Shown: piece after piece, positions 29,337-39,232 of the stretch
How the letters are laid out: every line of letters starts with the position of its first letter
How positions within the stretch are numbered: the stretch's first letter is position 1
NCBI RefSeq assembly: GCF_900113645.1
Contig: NZ_FOQC01000003.1
Coordinates: 62,001 to 126,000, forward strand
DNA: 64,000 nucleotides
Source of the DNA: Trichococcus flocculiformis
GTDB lineage: Bacteria; Bacillota; Bacilli; Lactobacillales; Aerococcaceae
Reading direction: 5' to 3'
The notes under the pieces: generated by a model
The model's input: the letters and a program-made list of their open reading frames with translations, nothing else
Databases searched by the model: none
What the model was told of the DNA's origin: nothing
Made by a program: the position numbers and the translations under genes

Positions 29337-30122
29337 TTATTCGTTGTCGCCTTCAACGACTTCAACGATTTCTTCTAATGAAGTTGCTTCGTCAGCTTCA
29401 GCCGCAAAAGTTTCTTCAACAGAAATTTCAGCTTGATCATTTCCTTGGTTGCCTTCGATGAAAGCATCAGCCATTTTAGCAGTGATCAATTTAACTGCAC
29501 GGATAGCATCATCATTTGAAGGGATTACTACGTCGATTTCATCTGGATCACAGTTAGTGTCAACCATAGCGACGATAGGAATGTTCAATTTGTGCGCTTC
29601 TTGAACAGCGATTCTTTCTTTTCTTGGGTCAACGATGAACATTACATCCGGGATTCTAGGCATATCTTTGATACCGCCCAAGAATTTTTCCAAACGTTCT
29701 TGTTCTTTTTTCAAGATTGAAACTTCTTTTTTAGGAAGTAGTTCGAAAGTGCCGTCTTCAGACATAGCTTCGATTGATTTCAAACGTTTGATACGTTTTT
29801 GGATAGTATCCCAGTTAGTCAAAGTACCACCTAACCAACGGTGATTTACGAAGAACTGACCTGAACGGATAGCTTCGTCTTTAATTGAATCTTGCGCTTG
29901 TTTTTTAGTCCCTACGAATAAAGCTACGCCGCCTTCTTCAGCAACATTAAGCATGTATTTGTATGCTTCGTCTACTAATTTTACGGTTTTTTGCAAGTCG
30001 ATGATGTAGATACCGTTTCTCTCTGTAAAGATGTATCTCTTCATTTTTGGGTTCCAACGACGAGTCTGGTGACCGAAGTGAACGCCTGCTTCCAATAATT
30101 GTTTCATTGAAATTACTGCCAT
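29337..30122 (-). CDS. rpsB: Ribosomal protein S2
   Basis: The 261-residue 30S protein starts [22 protein letters not shown] and carries [10 protein letters not shown] near 65 and [13 protein letters not shown] near 155. The acidic tail rich in Glu is common in Lactobacillales. The ATG at 30122 follows GGAGG; the open frame 32 codons upstream is leader sequence. It has a near-consensus promoter and a leader of about 120 bases, long enough for S2 autoregulation as in other bacteria, though no specific structure is identified. Confidence 0.98.
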   Translation of the reverse strand: MAVISMKQLLEAGVHFGHQTRRWNPKMKRYIFTERNGIYIIDLQKTVKLVDEAYKYMLNVAEEGGVALFVGTKKQAQDSIKDEAIRSGQFFVNHRWLGGTLTNWDTIQKRIKRLKSIEAMSEDGTFELLPKKEVSILKKEQERLEKFLGGIKDMPRIPDVMFIVDPRKERIAVQEAHKLNIPIVAMVDTNCDPDEIDVVIPSNDDAIRAVKLITAKMADAFIEGNQGNDQAEISVEETFAAEADEATSLEEIVEVVEGDNE

Positions 30123-30248
30123 GTTTATTTCCTCCAAGTTTGTTTTTATTTTCCTCCCCCGATTTCTTCTACAGCAGAAACTCATCTTACGATAAGCAAC
30201 GTCCGCCGTATCGATCAAGGTGTGAAATGTGGTTTTGCACCGTTGATA

Positions 30249-30277
30249 ATTATATCGAATTACGCTGAAAGAAGCAA
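30249..30277 (-). promoter_or_regulatory. Strong promoter of rpsB
   Basis: On the minus strand TTGCTT and TATAAT are separated by exactly 17 bases. It lies about 125 bases before the rpsB start. Confidence 0.85.
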
Positions 30278-30323
30278 GTCTTTTTTCTGAAAATGAATAA
30301 CAGAAACTTTTTTATAGGATATA

Positions 30324-33300
30324 TCAGGTTTGTATCCCCAGAATCTGCTTGATATCATCATTCGTCAACCGTTGTCTGTTGAGCGCTTCTTCCCCTTCCG
30401 ATACGACCAACTGATCAAAGAGCATTTTTTTATCTTGCTGGAGTTGATTGATTTTCTCTTCGATGGTTCCCTCTGCAATGAAACGATACACTTGCACGTT
30501 TTTCTTTTGTCCGATGCGATGCGCTCTGCCTGCGGCTTGCTCTTCGACTGCCGGGTTCCACCACAGATCGAAAAGGATGACAGTGTCAGCGCCAGTTAGG
30601 TTCAGCCCGGTGCCGCCCGCCTTCAGTGAAATCAAAAAGACATCCGTATAGCCTTCGTTGAACTGATTTACGAGCGTAATTCTTTCTGCAGGTGGGGTTT
30701 TTCCGCTGAGGTACAGATAACTTAAGTTTTCCTTGGCCAATTCCGCTTCAATCAACTTGAGCATGGAAGTGAACTGTGAAAAAACCAAAACATGCTGGTT
30801 GTTTTCTTGAGCATTCCTCAATATTTCGACCAGTTGCTCCAATTTTCCGGATCCTCCCTCATAAACAGGATCCACCAAACGGGGATCACAGCAAATTTGA
30901 CGCAAACGAGTCAACCCGGCCAAGATTTCCATCCGGTTCCGTTGGAAATCCTCACTGTCATAATCAGATACCTTTTCCTGCAGTTGCTGCAGATAAGCCA
31001 AATACATGACTTTCTGTTCACGGTTTAGACTGCTGTATATGTCCGCTTCCGATTTCTCCGGCAGGTCGCCCAACACATCCGCCTTCAACCGCCGCAACAT
31101 AAAGGGTTTGGCTGTTTTCGAAATATCTTCGAGTGGCATTTTTTTGAATTCCTGCAATTTTGGAAATAACCCAGGCAGGATCAATTGGAATATAGCCCAA
31201 AACTCCGTTACGCTGTTCTCGATCGGCGTACCGCTCAATGCTATGTTGACTCGGGCGTTCATTTTCGCAATGGCACGGAACGTCTTGGTGTTATAGTTAT
31301 TGACGTACTGGGATTCATCCAGAATCATCGCATAGAAATCACACTTTTGATAAGATTCGATGTCCTGACGGAAACTTTGATAAGATGTGATTGCGATACC
31401 GCTCTCCGGCAGTTGGGACAATTGCTCTTCCCGTTCCTTTTTCACGCCGCTGATGACGATGATCTGAAGCAAAGGTGCGAATTTCTGGAATTCGTACTTC
31501 CAGTTGTATATCAGCGAAGCCGGAGCGATCACGAGAGCAGGTTTATTTTCGTTTTTGCCTTCTTCTACTTCACTGAGCAAGAAGGTGATCAGCTGTAGCG
31601 TCTTACCGAGTCCCATTTCATCAGCCAAAATACCACCCAAACCATAGTTGGCAAGGAACTTTAGCCATTTGAAGCCGGTCGCTTGATAGGGACGCAAACC
31701 CGCTTGCAACGATTTCGGTAGTTCAGCGGGAAACTCATCCGGGTGCTTGATGAAATGATAAAGTTCATTAAGGAAAGCTTGACTGCCTACCTCAGGGTTC
31801 AAGTCATTGATTTCTTTTTCAAGCGTCAGGCTTTTTATCATTGGCATGGACAGAGTCCCCTCACGAACTTGTGACTCATCTTTGATCAACGAAAGGAAGC
31901 GATTCATCTCCCTCATTGTTTCCGTCTCCAAAGACAATATTCGCCCGTCCTCCGTCTTGTAATAGGCGTCATTTTTTTTTAAACTGTTCAGTAATTTGTC
32001 TATTTCATTATCCGAAATTCCGTCAACATCAAAACGAATATCCAAAAAAGAATCCCTTGTTCTGCGTTGGACTGAAGTTGACACGACTGTGTCCTCGACT
32101 ACCAGGTTCTGCAGATCCGGACTTAATTCCACTTCAGCATAGCGGCGCAATGTTGGTACTTTTCTGTAAAGAAAGCTGAATAGGTCGATATCTTTTGCAG
32201 CCAGGAAAGATATTTGGTTTTCGATGATGTTGAATTCCAAAGCTTCCAACACCTGCAGGATTCTCTCTTCCGCTATTGTGTCTCTGATCAAGAATTGGGA
32301 AGCCGTTTTGGCGGCGCGGTTTTGATTGAAGACTGTTTCTCCGTATTTGAATAAAATTTCCCCTTTTATCCTTTTTGCCGGGCCGCGGAAATGGATTGAG
32401 ACAGTCAATGGTTCATCGATGATGTTACGTTCCAGTTCATCGCTGAAGTGCACTGTTCCTATCTGTTTCAACAACGGGATAACGTAGGTCAGCAAATCCG
32501 ATACATCGGACTCTTCGACTCCGATCACATCTGAGTCCTCAAAACGTTTCTCAAAAAATGAGAGGTATCCTAACAATTTATGCTGTTGCGCACTGAGCGG
32601 ATGGATTTTGTTGGCTTCGATTAACCAGTCGTACTCCAATAGATGAGTAATGTTGTCGCGCTGGATGCGAAGCTCTATTCCTCTGCCTTTTTTTCCCAAC
32701 AGGAATTGATAACCCGGTTTTTCGGGACTGATCTGCACATCCGGATATGTATCATCACCGTGAATCCATTCCACCCTGCCGGTTTGGATTAAATCTTCCA
32801 AAAGGGAGTGCGCTGAACTCGGCGGAATAATCAGATAGGAATCCAATTTTCTGGCCGTGACATTCAACAATTGCTTGTTCAACGCCGCGGGTTGCTCTTC
32901 CAACAATTTATGCAGTCGATGGATGATGGCTTGGTCCGATTCCTGTATCTTCACAGACCGAAAGTCGATCGCATCTCCAAGACGGTAATCCCATTTTTCT
33001 TGTTTGGTGAATTGTTCCGTAAATTGTTCTATATTTGTAACCATATACGATTTATCAATCCCTGCACGCAAGGAAAGAGCTAATACATGTTCACCTGTGT
33101 TTTGCATCAGATTATTTGGTTTCATGCGGAGAATCTGCAGCGTATACTGCACTAAAAAATCAGCTCGGTTCGTCAGGCTCTGGGCACCTTTATTTTCTTG
33201 GAAGAAAATCTGCGTCAAGTCATTCACAAATTCCTGACCGGCCGTTTCTGCATCTACCTGAAACTGCTCTGCACTGCTTTCCGTCAAAATTCGGGTGCCG

Positions 33301-33548
33301 CATTTCTCCTTCAGATATAATTCAACAGCGATCGTATGCTTGCAATACTGATGGTTTTTCCAGTATTTACACTGGCATAGATCCTGTTCTCTGGCTGTAC
33401 CATCTAAGGTGACATGATACATTTTACTGCCGAGCACTTCACAATGCCAAACCTGAGTGTGGAAATCCGGTTGTACGGATAGCACACGGTCCTCATTCAC
33501 ATATTCGCGTCCCTCTTGTATCAACTTGTCCGGCATACTCCATTTCAC
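30324..33548 (-). CDS. SWIM zinc finger / SNF2-family helicase
   Basis: The 1074-residue DNA translocase has a SWIM zinc finger near residue 60-75 (C-x-C-x8-C-x-H in CQCKYWKNHQYCKH). A long middle region follows, then a SNF2 ATPase from about 620: motif I ADEMGLGKT, motif II LDESQ (a variant of DEAQ) and a C-terminal helicase lobe with AAGRAHRIGQ. The role is probably DNA repair or remodelling, as for other bacterial SNF2 proteins. A GTG start at 33548, preceded by AGAGGAAG, is preferred to the longer ATG reading from 33626, which has no ribosome binding site. It stands alone between rpsB and plsC. Confidence 0.9.
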   Translation of the reverse strand: MKWSMPDKLIQEGREYVNEDRVLSVQPDFHTQVWHCEVLGSKMYHVTLDGTAREQDLCQCKYWKNHQYCKHTIAVELYLKEKCGTRILTESSAEQFQVDAETAGQEFVNDLTQIFFQENKGAQSLTNRADFLVQYTLQILRMKPNNLMQNTGEHVLALSLRAGIDKSYMVTNIEQFTEQFTKQEKWDYRLGDAIDFRSVKIQESDQAIIHRLHKLLEEQPAALNKQLLNVTARKLDSYLIIPPSSAHSLLEDLIQTGRVEWIHGDDTYPDVQISPEKPGYQFLLGKKGRGIELRIQRDNITHLLEYDWLIEANKIHPLSAQQHKLLGYLSFFEKRFEDSDVIGVEESDVSDLLTYVIPLLKQIGTVHFSDELERNIIDEPLTVSIHFRGPAKRIKGEILFKYGETVFNQNRAAKTASQFLIRDTIAEERILQVLEALEFNIIENQISFLAAKDIDLFSFLYRKVPTLRRYAEVELSPDLQNLVVEDTVVSTSVQRRTRDSFLDIRFDVDGISDNEIDKLLNSLKKNDAYYKTEDGRILSLETETMREMNRFLSLIKDESQVREGTLSMPMIKSLTLEKEINDLNPEVGSQAFLNELYHFIKHPDEFPAELPKSLQAGLRPYQATGFKWLKFLANYGLGGILADEMGLGKTLQLITFLLSEVEEGKNENKPALVIAPASLIYNWKYEFQKFAPLLQIIVISGVKKEREEQLSQLPESGIAITSYQSFRQDIESYQKCDFYAMILDESQYVNNYNTKTFRAIAKMNARVNIALSGTPIENSVTEFWAIFQLILPGLFPKLQEFKKMPLEDISKTAKPFMLRRLKADVLGDLPEKSEADIYSSLNREQKVMYLAYLQQLQEKVSDYDSEDFQRNRMEILAGLTRLRQICCDPRLVDPVYEGGSGKLEQLVEILRNAQENNQHVLVFSQFTSMLKLIEAELAKENLSYLYLSGKTPPAERITLVNQFNEGYTDVFLISLKAGGTGLNLTGADTVILFDLWWNPAVEEQAAGRAHRIGQKKNVQVYRFIAEGTIEEKINQLQQDKKMLFDQLVVSEGEEALNRQRLTNDDIKQILGIQT

Positions 33549-33718
33549 GCTATCACTTCCTCTGTTTCTTGCTGTCCACTCTTTATTGTACTGCAATTCC
33601 GTCGAAAAATATACCTTCTTCCCCATTGACGCTTGCCGGAGATGAATATTTAGCTTGAAATATTACACAAACTATCACATACTAATTAGCATAATGCTAA
33701 AGCAAAAGGAGACCTGTC

Positions 33719-34339
33719 ATGTTTTTTAAAGCAGTTGTTAACATTGTGAGATTTCTGGTCTGGATAGTGAACGGCAAGACCGAAATCCAAAACAAAGAGT
33801 ACATTCCAAAGGATACAGTCTTCATCCTTGCAGCACCCCACAGAAGTCTGCTGGATCCAGTTTTTATTGCTTTTGGTGTTTACCCGCATATCTTTTCCTC
33901 AATGGCGAAGCAAGAGCTTTTCAAGGGGAAATTTATCACATGGGTACTCACTCATATGAACGCGTTCCCTGTCAATCGTGAAAACCCGGGTCCGAGTGCA
34001 CTGAAACAGCCTGTTTCCATCCTGAAAGAAGGAAAGACCAATCTGCTGATTTTTCCGACCGGATCGAGACATTCCACCGAAATCAAAGGTGGAACTTCAT
34101 CCATAGCCAAATTGGCCAATGTACCGATCCTCCCAGTTGTCTATCAAGGCCCGCTCACATTCAAAGATCTTATTTTGAAACGCAAAAAAGCGACAGTCCG
34201 CTTCGGCAAGCCCATATACCTGCCGAAGGAAAAGCGGATCTCCAGAGAAGAATTGGCGGCCTACGACGAATTGCTCGGGACTACTTTCCGTCAGTTGGAT
34301 CAGGAAATCGATCCGAACTTTGTGTATGTAGCGAAATAA
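33719..34339 (+). CDS. plsC: 1-acyl-sn-glycerol-3-phosphate acyltransferase
   Basis: The 206-residue membrane-associated enzyme acylates lysophosphatidate to phosphatidate. The catalytic HRSLLD (H-x4-D) is at 41-46, and the acceptor-binding block FPTGSRH lies near 115. There is one N-terminal hydrophobic segment. The start follows AAAAGGAG. It is divergent from the SNF2 gene; a TTAGCA-N3-TGCTAA inverted repeat lies just before the ribosome binding site. Its product feeds the CdsA reaction. Confidence 0.92.
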   Translation: MFFKAVVNIVRFLVWIVNGKTEIQNKEYIPKDTVFILAAPHRSLLDPVFIAFGVYPHIFSSMAKQELFKGKFITWVLTHMNAFPVNRENPGPSALKQPVSILKEGKTNLLIFPTGSRHSTEIKGGTSSIAKLANVPILPVVYQGPLTFKDLILKRKKATVRFGKPIYLPKEKRISREELAAYDELLGTTFRQLDQEIDPNFVYVAK

Positions 34340-34377
34340 ATCAGCTGATATTTGATGTCAAGTATGCAGCAGCTTTC

Positions 34378-34416
34378 AAAAAAAACAGCACCGGAAAATT
34401 TCCGGTGCTGTTTTTT
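34378..34416. terminator. Bidirectional terminator between plsC and the ABC exporter
   Basis: CAGCACCGGAAA pairs with TTTCCGGTGCTG and is flanked by A-run and T6. It serves the two converging genes. Confidence 0.92.
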
Positions 34417-34439
34417 GGCATTGCTGCCGATTCGTTTGG

Positions 34440-36215
34440 TCAATCGTTCATTGACTGGAGCATGTACATGTCATAATAGGTTCCCCGCTTGGCGATCAGT
34501 TCTTCATGTGTGCCTCTTTCGATGACGCGCCCTTTGTCCAGCACTAGGATCAGGTGAGCATCCCTGATGGTCGACAAACGATGTGCGATCGCAATCGTTG
34601 TTCGGCCTTCACGCATCTTGCGCATGCTTTCTTGGATCAACAGCTCCGTTTCGGTGTCGATATTGGCTGTTGCCTCATCGAGGATGAGCACTTTTGGATC
34701 CCGTAAAATCGTACGGGCAAACGAAATCAATTGACGCTCGCCGCTTGAATAGCTGGCTCCTCGTTCAATCACTTTTGCGTGGTAACCTCCGGGAAGCGAC
34801 TCTATGAATGAATCGGCATGCACAAACGCAGCCGCAGCCTCTATTTCCCGATCGGTGTAGTCCTTATTCATCAATCGGATATTATGCGAGATATCCCCGT
34901 AAAAAAGGAAAGAATCTTGAAGGACCAAACCTATTTTCGAACGAATTTCCTCGATTGGATATGCTTTTATCGATTTCCCATCAATCAAAATATCTCCCTT
35001 CTCGAATTCGTAAAAACGCAGCAACACATTGATGATCGAGCTTTTACCGCTGCCGGTATGCCCGACCAACGCTACCGTTTCACCCGGATTGGCTGTAAAG
35101 CTGATGCCTTTCAGCACATCCTGTTTCCCGTCATAAGAGAAAGATACATCTTTAAATTCGATTCTGCCCTGACTGATCTCCAATTCCGAATCTGCGGGTT
35201 GATTTGGCGCCAATTCGGCGTTATCCAATACACTCAGGACCCTGGAACTGGAGACGATACCGTCCTGCAGGGCGCTGAGGTTGTCCATCATCATTCCCAT
35301 AGGACGGAAGAAATTTTGGATATAGGTAGTGAATGCATAGATGACCCCCAACTCCACAACGCCGTTCAAAGTCTGGTAGCCAAATAACCAAAGGACAATC
35401 GCCAAAGCAATTGCCTGCAATAGGTTGACGACCGGCATCAACATCAAAGCATTCATCTGGACCATCGCTACGCGACCTTTACTGTAATCATCATTGATTG
35501 CATCAAATTCTGCGCGCAGACGTTTTTCTTGGCGGAACTGCTGAATGATTGCCATACCGGAAATGGATTCATTTAATTTCGTATTCAGCTGGCTCAGTCT
35601 TTCACGCATCGTCCGGTAAACACGTGTGCTGTATTTTTGATAATACCAAATCAGACCTGCCATTATCGGGACAAAAACGATGAAGAGCAAGGAAATCTGC
35701 TTGTCCAATGTCCACATGGCGATGAACACGGTAATGATGCTGAAAATCCCTTCTGCCAAAGCCAAAAACACATTCCAGAATTCTTTGATGGTTTCTGTGT
35801 CATTGGTAACGCGAGACACAATCGAACCAGCTGGAGTTGTATCATAATAACGCATCCCCAATTGATTGATTTTACGGAAAACAGCATTGCGGATATTCTC
35901 GACAGTTTGTTCGGATGCCATGCTGAATATATAACGCTGCAGATAAGTGACTAACATCTTCAGCAGTATGGATCCCAGATAGGCCATCGCAAAAAACAGA
36001 CTGATATTGGTCGTGACATCGCCCACAGCCAGATAATCATCCATATAAATTTGGATGATTCGCGGGGCCACAACATTCACCAACGATAACGCGATACTGA
36101 AAAGCAAGGCGATGAAAAATTGATAACGAAAAGGATGGGCAAATCGGAAAATTCTTTTGATTACCCGTAGCTGTTCCTTCAATGGGATTGTCTTAGACCA
36201 TGCTGATCCACTCAT
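34440..36215 (-). CDS. ABC exporter half-transporter B (catalytic Walker B, degenerate signature)
   Basis: This 591-residue protein has six membrane helices (about 30-310) fused to an ATP-binding domain. Walker A is GHTGSGKSS near 387. Walker B, LILDEATANID, has the catalytic glutamate. The signature is YSSGERQ instead of LSGGQ. It overlaps its partner by 4 bases. This asymmetric pair is typical of heterodimeric multidrug exporters such as LmrCD or BmrCD. The substrate is not deducible. It could export drugs, peptides or lipids. Confidence 0.92.
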   Translation of the reverse strand: MSGSAWSKTIPLKEQLRVIKRIFRFAHPFRYQFFIALLFSIALSLVNVVAPRIIQIYMDDYLAVGDVTTNISLFFAMAYLGSILLKMLVTYLQRYIFSMASEQTVENIRNAVFRKINQLGMRYYDTTPAGSIVSRVTNDTETIKEFWNVFLALAEGIFSIITVFIAMWTLDKQISLLFIVFVPIMAGLIWYYQKYSTRVYRTMRERLSQLNTKLNESISGMAIIQQFRQEKRLRAEFDAINDDYSKGRVAMVQMNALMLMPVVNLLQAIALAIVLWLFGYQTLNGVVELGVIYAFTTYIQNFFRPMGMMMDNLSALQDGIVSSSRVLSVLDNAELAPNQPADSELEISQGRIEFKDVSFSYDGKQDVLKGISFTANPGETVALVGHTGSGKSSIINVLLRFYEFEKGDILIDGKSIKAYPIEEIRSKIGLVLQDSFLFYGDISHNIRLMNKDYTDREIEAAAAFVHADSFIESLPGGYHAKVIERGASYSSGERQLISFARTILRDPKVLILDEATANIDTETELLIQESMRKMREGRTTIAIAHRLSTIRDAHLILVLDKGRVIERGTHEELIAKRGTYYDMYMLQSMND

Positions 36216-37966
36216 GCTTCATCCTTCCCTTCCAATTTTGTTTCGAGTTGTTGTTTTTCATACATTCTTCGGTACCACCCGTTCAATTCCATTAACTCAT
36301 GATGAGTCCCGCGTTCGACGATGCGTCCTTCATCAAGAACGATGATTTCATTCGCATGCATCACACTGCTGATCCGATGGGCTGCGATGATTGTTGTCTG
36401 GTCGGCTCGTTGTTGCTTGAGTCCCGTCAAGATTGCTTCTTCGGTTTTCGCGTCCACAGCAGATAAAGAATCATCCAAAATAAGCAGTTCTGGTTCGGTG
36501 ACTAAGGCTCGCGCAATCGCTATCCGTTGTTTTTGCCCACCTGACAGAGAAACACCTCTCTCGCCGACCAGCGTATCGTATCCAGCGGGGAAGCCAAGGA
36601 TATCATGATGAATGGCCGTCAAGCGCGCTGCCTCCTCCACCTTTTGCTGGCTGATGGATGGATCAGCGAAACGGATATTTTCCCTGACGTCAGAAGAAAA
36701 CAGAAAGTTGTCTTGGGGAACGTAACCGATTCCGCTCAGCAATGCATCCAATGAATAATCGCGAATATCGATCCCATTGTAGTTGATGCTGCCTGTATAT
36801 TGGTCATACTCACGCAACAGCAGACGGAAAATCGTACTTTTGCCCGATCCAGTTCTGCCGACAATCCCTAACGTTTGCCCCCGCTTTAAATGGAAGGTGA
36901 CATCATGGAGGCTAATTTCTTTGCTGTTTGGATAGTTGAATGAGGATACCTGAAAATCCAAATCGCCTGAAACCACAGTCCGGATGGCATTTTTCTGCTC
37001 CTGGATCGTTGATTTTTCCTTCAGAAGCTCATCAATCCTGCTATAACTGGCACTGCCTCGCTCAAGTACATTGAAAAGTCTGCCCACTGCCAACATTGGC
37101 CACGCCATCATTCCGATGTAACTGATGAACGAAACCAACTGACCGATACTGATGCTGCCTTCCACGACAAAGCGACCTCCGAATATGATTGTCAGCGCAA
37201 ATGAAAGTCCTAAAATAAGTTGGATAGCTGGATCAAATAAGGCATCAACCAGATAGACAGATTTATTTTTTGCAACGACATCTTTTGTCATTGCTTCGAA
37301 ATCACGAATATCCTCTTCTTCTTCACCAAAAGTTTTGATGACTTTGACGCCGGATACGCTCTCTTGCGTTTTGTCATTCAAACTCGAGAAAGCGGCCTGT
37401 GCTTTGCGGAATCGTTTATGCATCTTTTGTCCGAGGATTCGTGACACCAACGTCAAAGCCGGCAATGGAATCATAGCAATGAGCGTCAAACGCCAATCGA
37501 TCAAAAAGAACATCGTAAAGAGCGTGATCCCGCCTGAAGAAATTGAATCTGCCAATGTCAGGATACCTGCGCCAGCGACCATGCGGATGGCATTCAAATC
37601 ATTCGTCGCATGCGCCATCAGATCGCCTGTCCTGTACTTTTGGAAGAAGACAGCATCCATTTCGGTGAAATGCTTGAACAATCTTGACCGAAGTATCTTT
37701 TCCAGTTCTGCTGAAGTTCCCCAAATCTTCATCCGCCAAATATAACGGAAGAGGTACTGCAGCACGCCCGCTATCAATATGATCGCTGTCCACTTCCACA
37801 AAGAAGCCATCGTTAACGTGCCAAGTGCAATTTCATCGATGATGATTCCGACGATGCGCGGCGATACAACCTGAAGTATAGCCACAATGATCAGGAAAAA
37901 GACGCCCACAAAATAGGCTTTCCATTCCTGACGAAAAAACCAACTCAATTTTTTGAAAATACTCAC
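36212..37966 (-). CDS. ABC exporter half-transporter A (degenerate Walker B)
   Basis: The 584-residue partner has six membrane helices and an ATP-binding domain. Walker A is GRTGSGKST and the signature LSGGQKQ is canonical. Walker B is LILDDSLSAVD, with Asp replacing the catalytic Glu. One of the two ATP sites of the dimer is therefore formed from this Walker B and the degenerate signature of the partner and should not hydrolyse well. The GTG at 37966 is chosen because AAAGGGG precedes it; the upstream frame is leader. It is the first gene of the two-gene unit and lies after the yneF terminator. Confidence 0.92.
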   Translation of the reverse strand: MSIFKKLSWFFRQEWKAYFVGVFFLIIVAILQVVSPRIVGIIIDEIALGTLTMASLWKWTAIILIAGVLQYLFRYIWRMKIWGTSAELEKILRSRLFKHFTEMDAVFFQKYRTGDLMAHATNDLNAIRMVAGAGILTLADSISSGGITLFTMFFLIDWRLTLIAMIPLPALTLVSRILGQKMHKRFRKAQAAFSSLNDKTQESVSGVKVIKTFGEEEEDIRDFEAMTKDVVAKNKSVYLVDALFDPAIQLILGLSFALTIIFGGRFVVEGSISIGQLVSFISYIGMMAWPMLAVGRLFNVLERGSASYSRIDELLKEKSTIQEQKNAIRTVVSGDLDFQVSSFNYPNSKEISLHDVTFHLKRGQTLGIVGRTGSGKSTIFRLLLREYDQYTGSINYNGIDIRDYSLDALLSGIGYVPQDNFLFSSDVRENIRFADPSISQQKVEEAARLTAIHHDILGFPAGYDTLVGERGVSLSGGQKQRIAIARALVTEPELLILDDSLSAVDAKTEEAILTGLKQQRADQTTIIAAHRISSVMHANEIIVLDEGRIVERGTHHELMELNGWYRRMYEKQQLETKLEGKDEA

Positions 37967-38002
37967 GGATATTTCCCCTTTCTTGCGTTTATTCAGACAA
38001 AA

Positions 38003-38034
38003 TAAAAATGTGGAACCGTAAAGATCCACATTTT
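38003..38034 (-). terminator. Terminator after yneF
   Basis: AAAATGTGGA pairs with TCCACATTTT around a 10-base loop, followed by TATTTT. It lies 19 bases after the yneF stop and upstream of the ABC exporter genes. Confidence 0.75.
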
Positions 38035-38052
38035 GTATATTATTTCATTAGT

Positions 38053-38283
38053 CTATTTCTTTTTCTTTGTTGATTGTGCTTTCATCGAAGCCATAATTTG
38101 TTTAACTTTTCTTTCGGATGGTTTTTGACCCATCTGCATCATCATAGAACGCAACATTTCTTCATTGATCGGTGGATTTTCTTCAAAATATTTTACCATA
38201 TAACGTCTTGCAAGGAAAAATCCGCCAACCGCGCCTATTACTATTCCTAAAATAACCATCATTACCCATGCTGTTGTTGACAC
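38053..38283 (-). CDS. yneF: YneF, UPF0154 small membrane protein
   Basis: This 76-residue protein has one N-terminal membrane helix (about 5-25, ending GGFFLARRYM) and a cytosolic tail with PPINEEMLRSMMMQMGQKPS, the UPF0154 signature. The tail ends in a lysine run. Its function is unknown. A GTG start with GAAAGGGGG upstream fits the 72-residue Bacillus homologue better than the upstream ATG. It lies divergent from lexA, the usual neighbour of yneF in Bacillus. Confidence 0.9.
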   Translation of the reverse strand: MSTTAWVMMVILGIVIGAVGGFFLARRYMVKYFEENPPINEEMLRSMMMQMGQKPSERKVKQIMASMKAQSTKKKK

Positions 38284-38449
38284 GTATTCATCCCCCTTTC
38301 CAAAGCATTCATTCATTAATTGTACTAAAGATTATGAGAAAAAGAAATAGCAATCACGGATAAATTTAGCGATTTTTGGAAAACGCTTCAACATTTGCTG
38401 GATTTGTGGCAATACTAGGCATATTCTTACATAATTTTCAAAGAACATG

Positions 38450-38463
38450 CGAACATCTGTTTG
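38450..38463. promoter_or_regulatory. LexA operator
   Basis: CGAACATCTGTTTG matches the Gram-positive SOS box CGAACN4GTTCG at all but one base. It overlaps the -35 region of lexA, so LexA should repress its own gene. Confidence 0.75.
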
Positions 38464-38489
38464 ATTTTTTGGGGGATTAATGGTATCCT
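38461..38489 (+). promoter_or_regulatory. Promoter of lexA
   Basis: TTGATT and TATCCT are spaced by 17 bases. The -35 hexamer overlaps the right arm of the LexA operator. Confidence 0.5.
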
Positions 38490-38527
38490 AAACGATATAA
38501 ATATAGGATTACGGAGATGATGATCTC

Positions 38528-39151
38528 ATGGTTAAAAATAAAGATTCACGCCAAATTGAAGTGCTTCAATACATTTATGAAGAAGTCCAGGAAAAGGGCT
38601 ACCCGCCGACCGTAAGGGAAATCGGAAATGCGGTAAAACTGTCATCTACATCTACGGTTCATGGCCATCTGTCGCGTCTTGAAAAAAATGGTTTTATCCA
38701 GCGGGATCCTACAAAACCCCGTGCGATAGAATTGACCCAAGCAGGTCTGGACAAATTGGGGATCCTATCAGATAAAATGCCGTTGTTGGGTACTGTCACA
38801 GCCGGAGCGCCCATACTTGCCGTAGAAGAAGCAACCGACTATTTCCCGGTTCCCCCGGATCTACAATCCAATGCGGGATCTTTATTCATGTTGAAAATCC
38901 GCGGAGAAAGCATGATCGATGCCGGCATCTTCGATGGTGACTCCGTCATTGTCAGAAAACAGAACACGGCTGAAAACGGAGATATCGTCATAGCCATGAC
39001 GGACGATGATGAAGCGACCTGCAAACGTTTCTACAAAGAAAATAACTACTATCGTCTGCAACCTGAAAATTCGAGCATGGATCCGATCATCCTGGATTCT
39101 GTCCTCATCCTGGGTAAAGTAGTCGGCCTGTATCGGAACCACATCATTTAA
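38528..39151 (+). CDS. lexA: SOS repressor LexA
   Basis: The 207-residue repressor cleaves itself in response to RecA. The winged helix DNA-binding domain is at 1-70 ([19 protein letters not shown]). The cleavage site Ala92-Gly93 lies in LGTVTAGAP. The catalytic Ser128 (GESMIDAG) and Lys166 (ATCKRF) are both present. The gene is preceded by its own operator and followed by a strong terminator, so it is monocistronic and autoregulated. Confidence 0.98.
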   Translation: MVKNKDSRQIEVLQYIYEEVQEKGYPPTVREIGNAVKLSSTSTVHGHLSRLEKNGFIQRDPTKPRAIELTQAGLDKLGILSDKMPLLGTVTAGAPILAVEEATDYFPVPPDLQSNAGSLFMLKIRGESMIDAGIFDGDSVIVRKQNTAENGDIVIAMTDDDEATCKRFYKENNYYRLQPENSSMDPIILDSVLILGKVVGLYRNHII

Positions 39152-39170
39152 AGAACAGTCCTCCGACTGA

Positions 39171-39204
39171 CGCAAAAAGGCTGCCAACCGGCAGCCTTTT
39201 TGCG
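39171..39204. terminator. Bidirectional terminator between lexA and apt
   Basis: A perfect stem, CGCAAAAAGGCTGCC with its complement around a 4-base loop, is present. A- and T-runs on each side serve both converging genes. Confidence 0.92.
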
Positions 39205-39232
39205 TGTCTATGCTTATTTAGGATTGCTTCTC

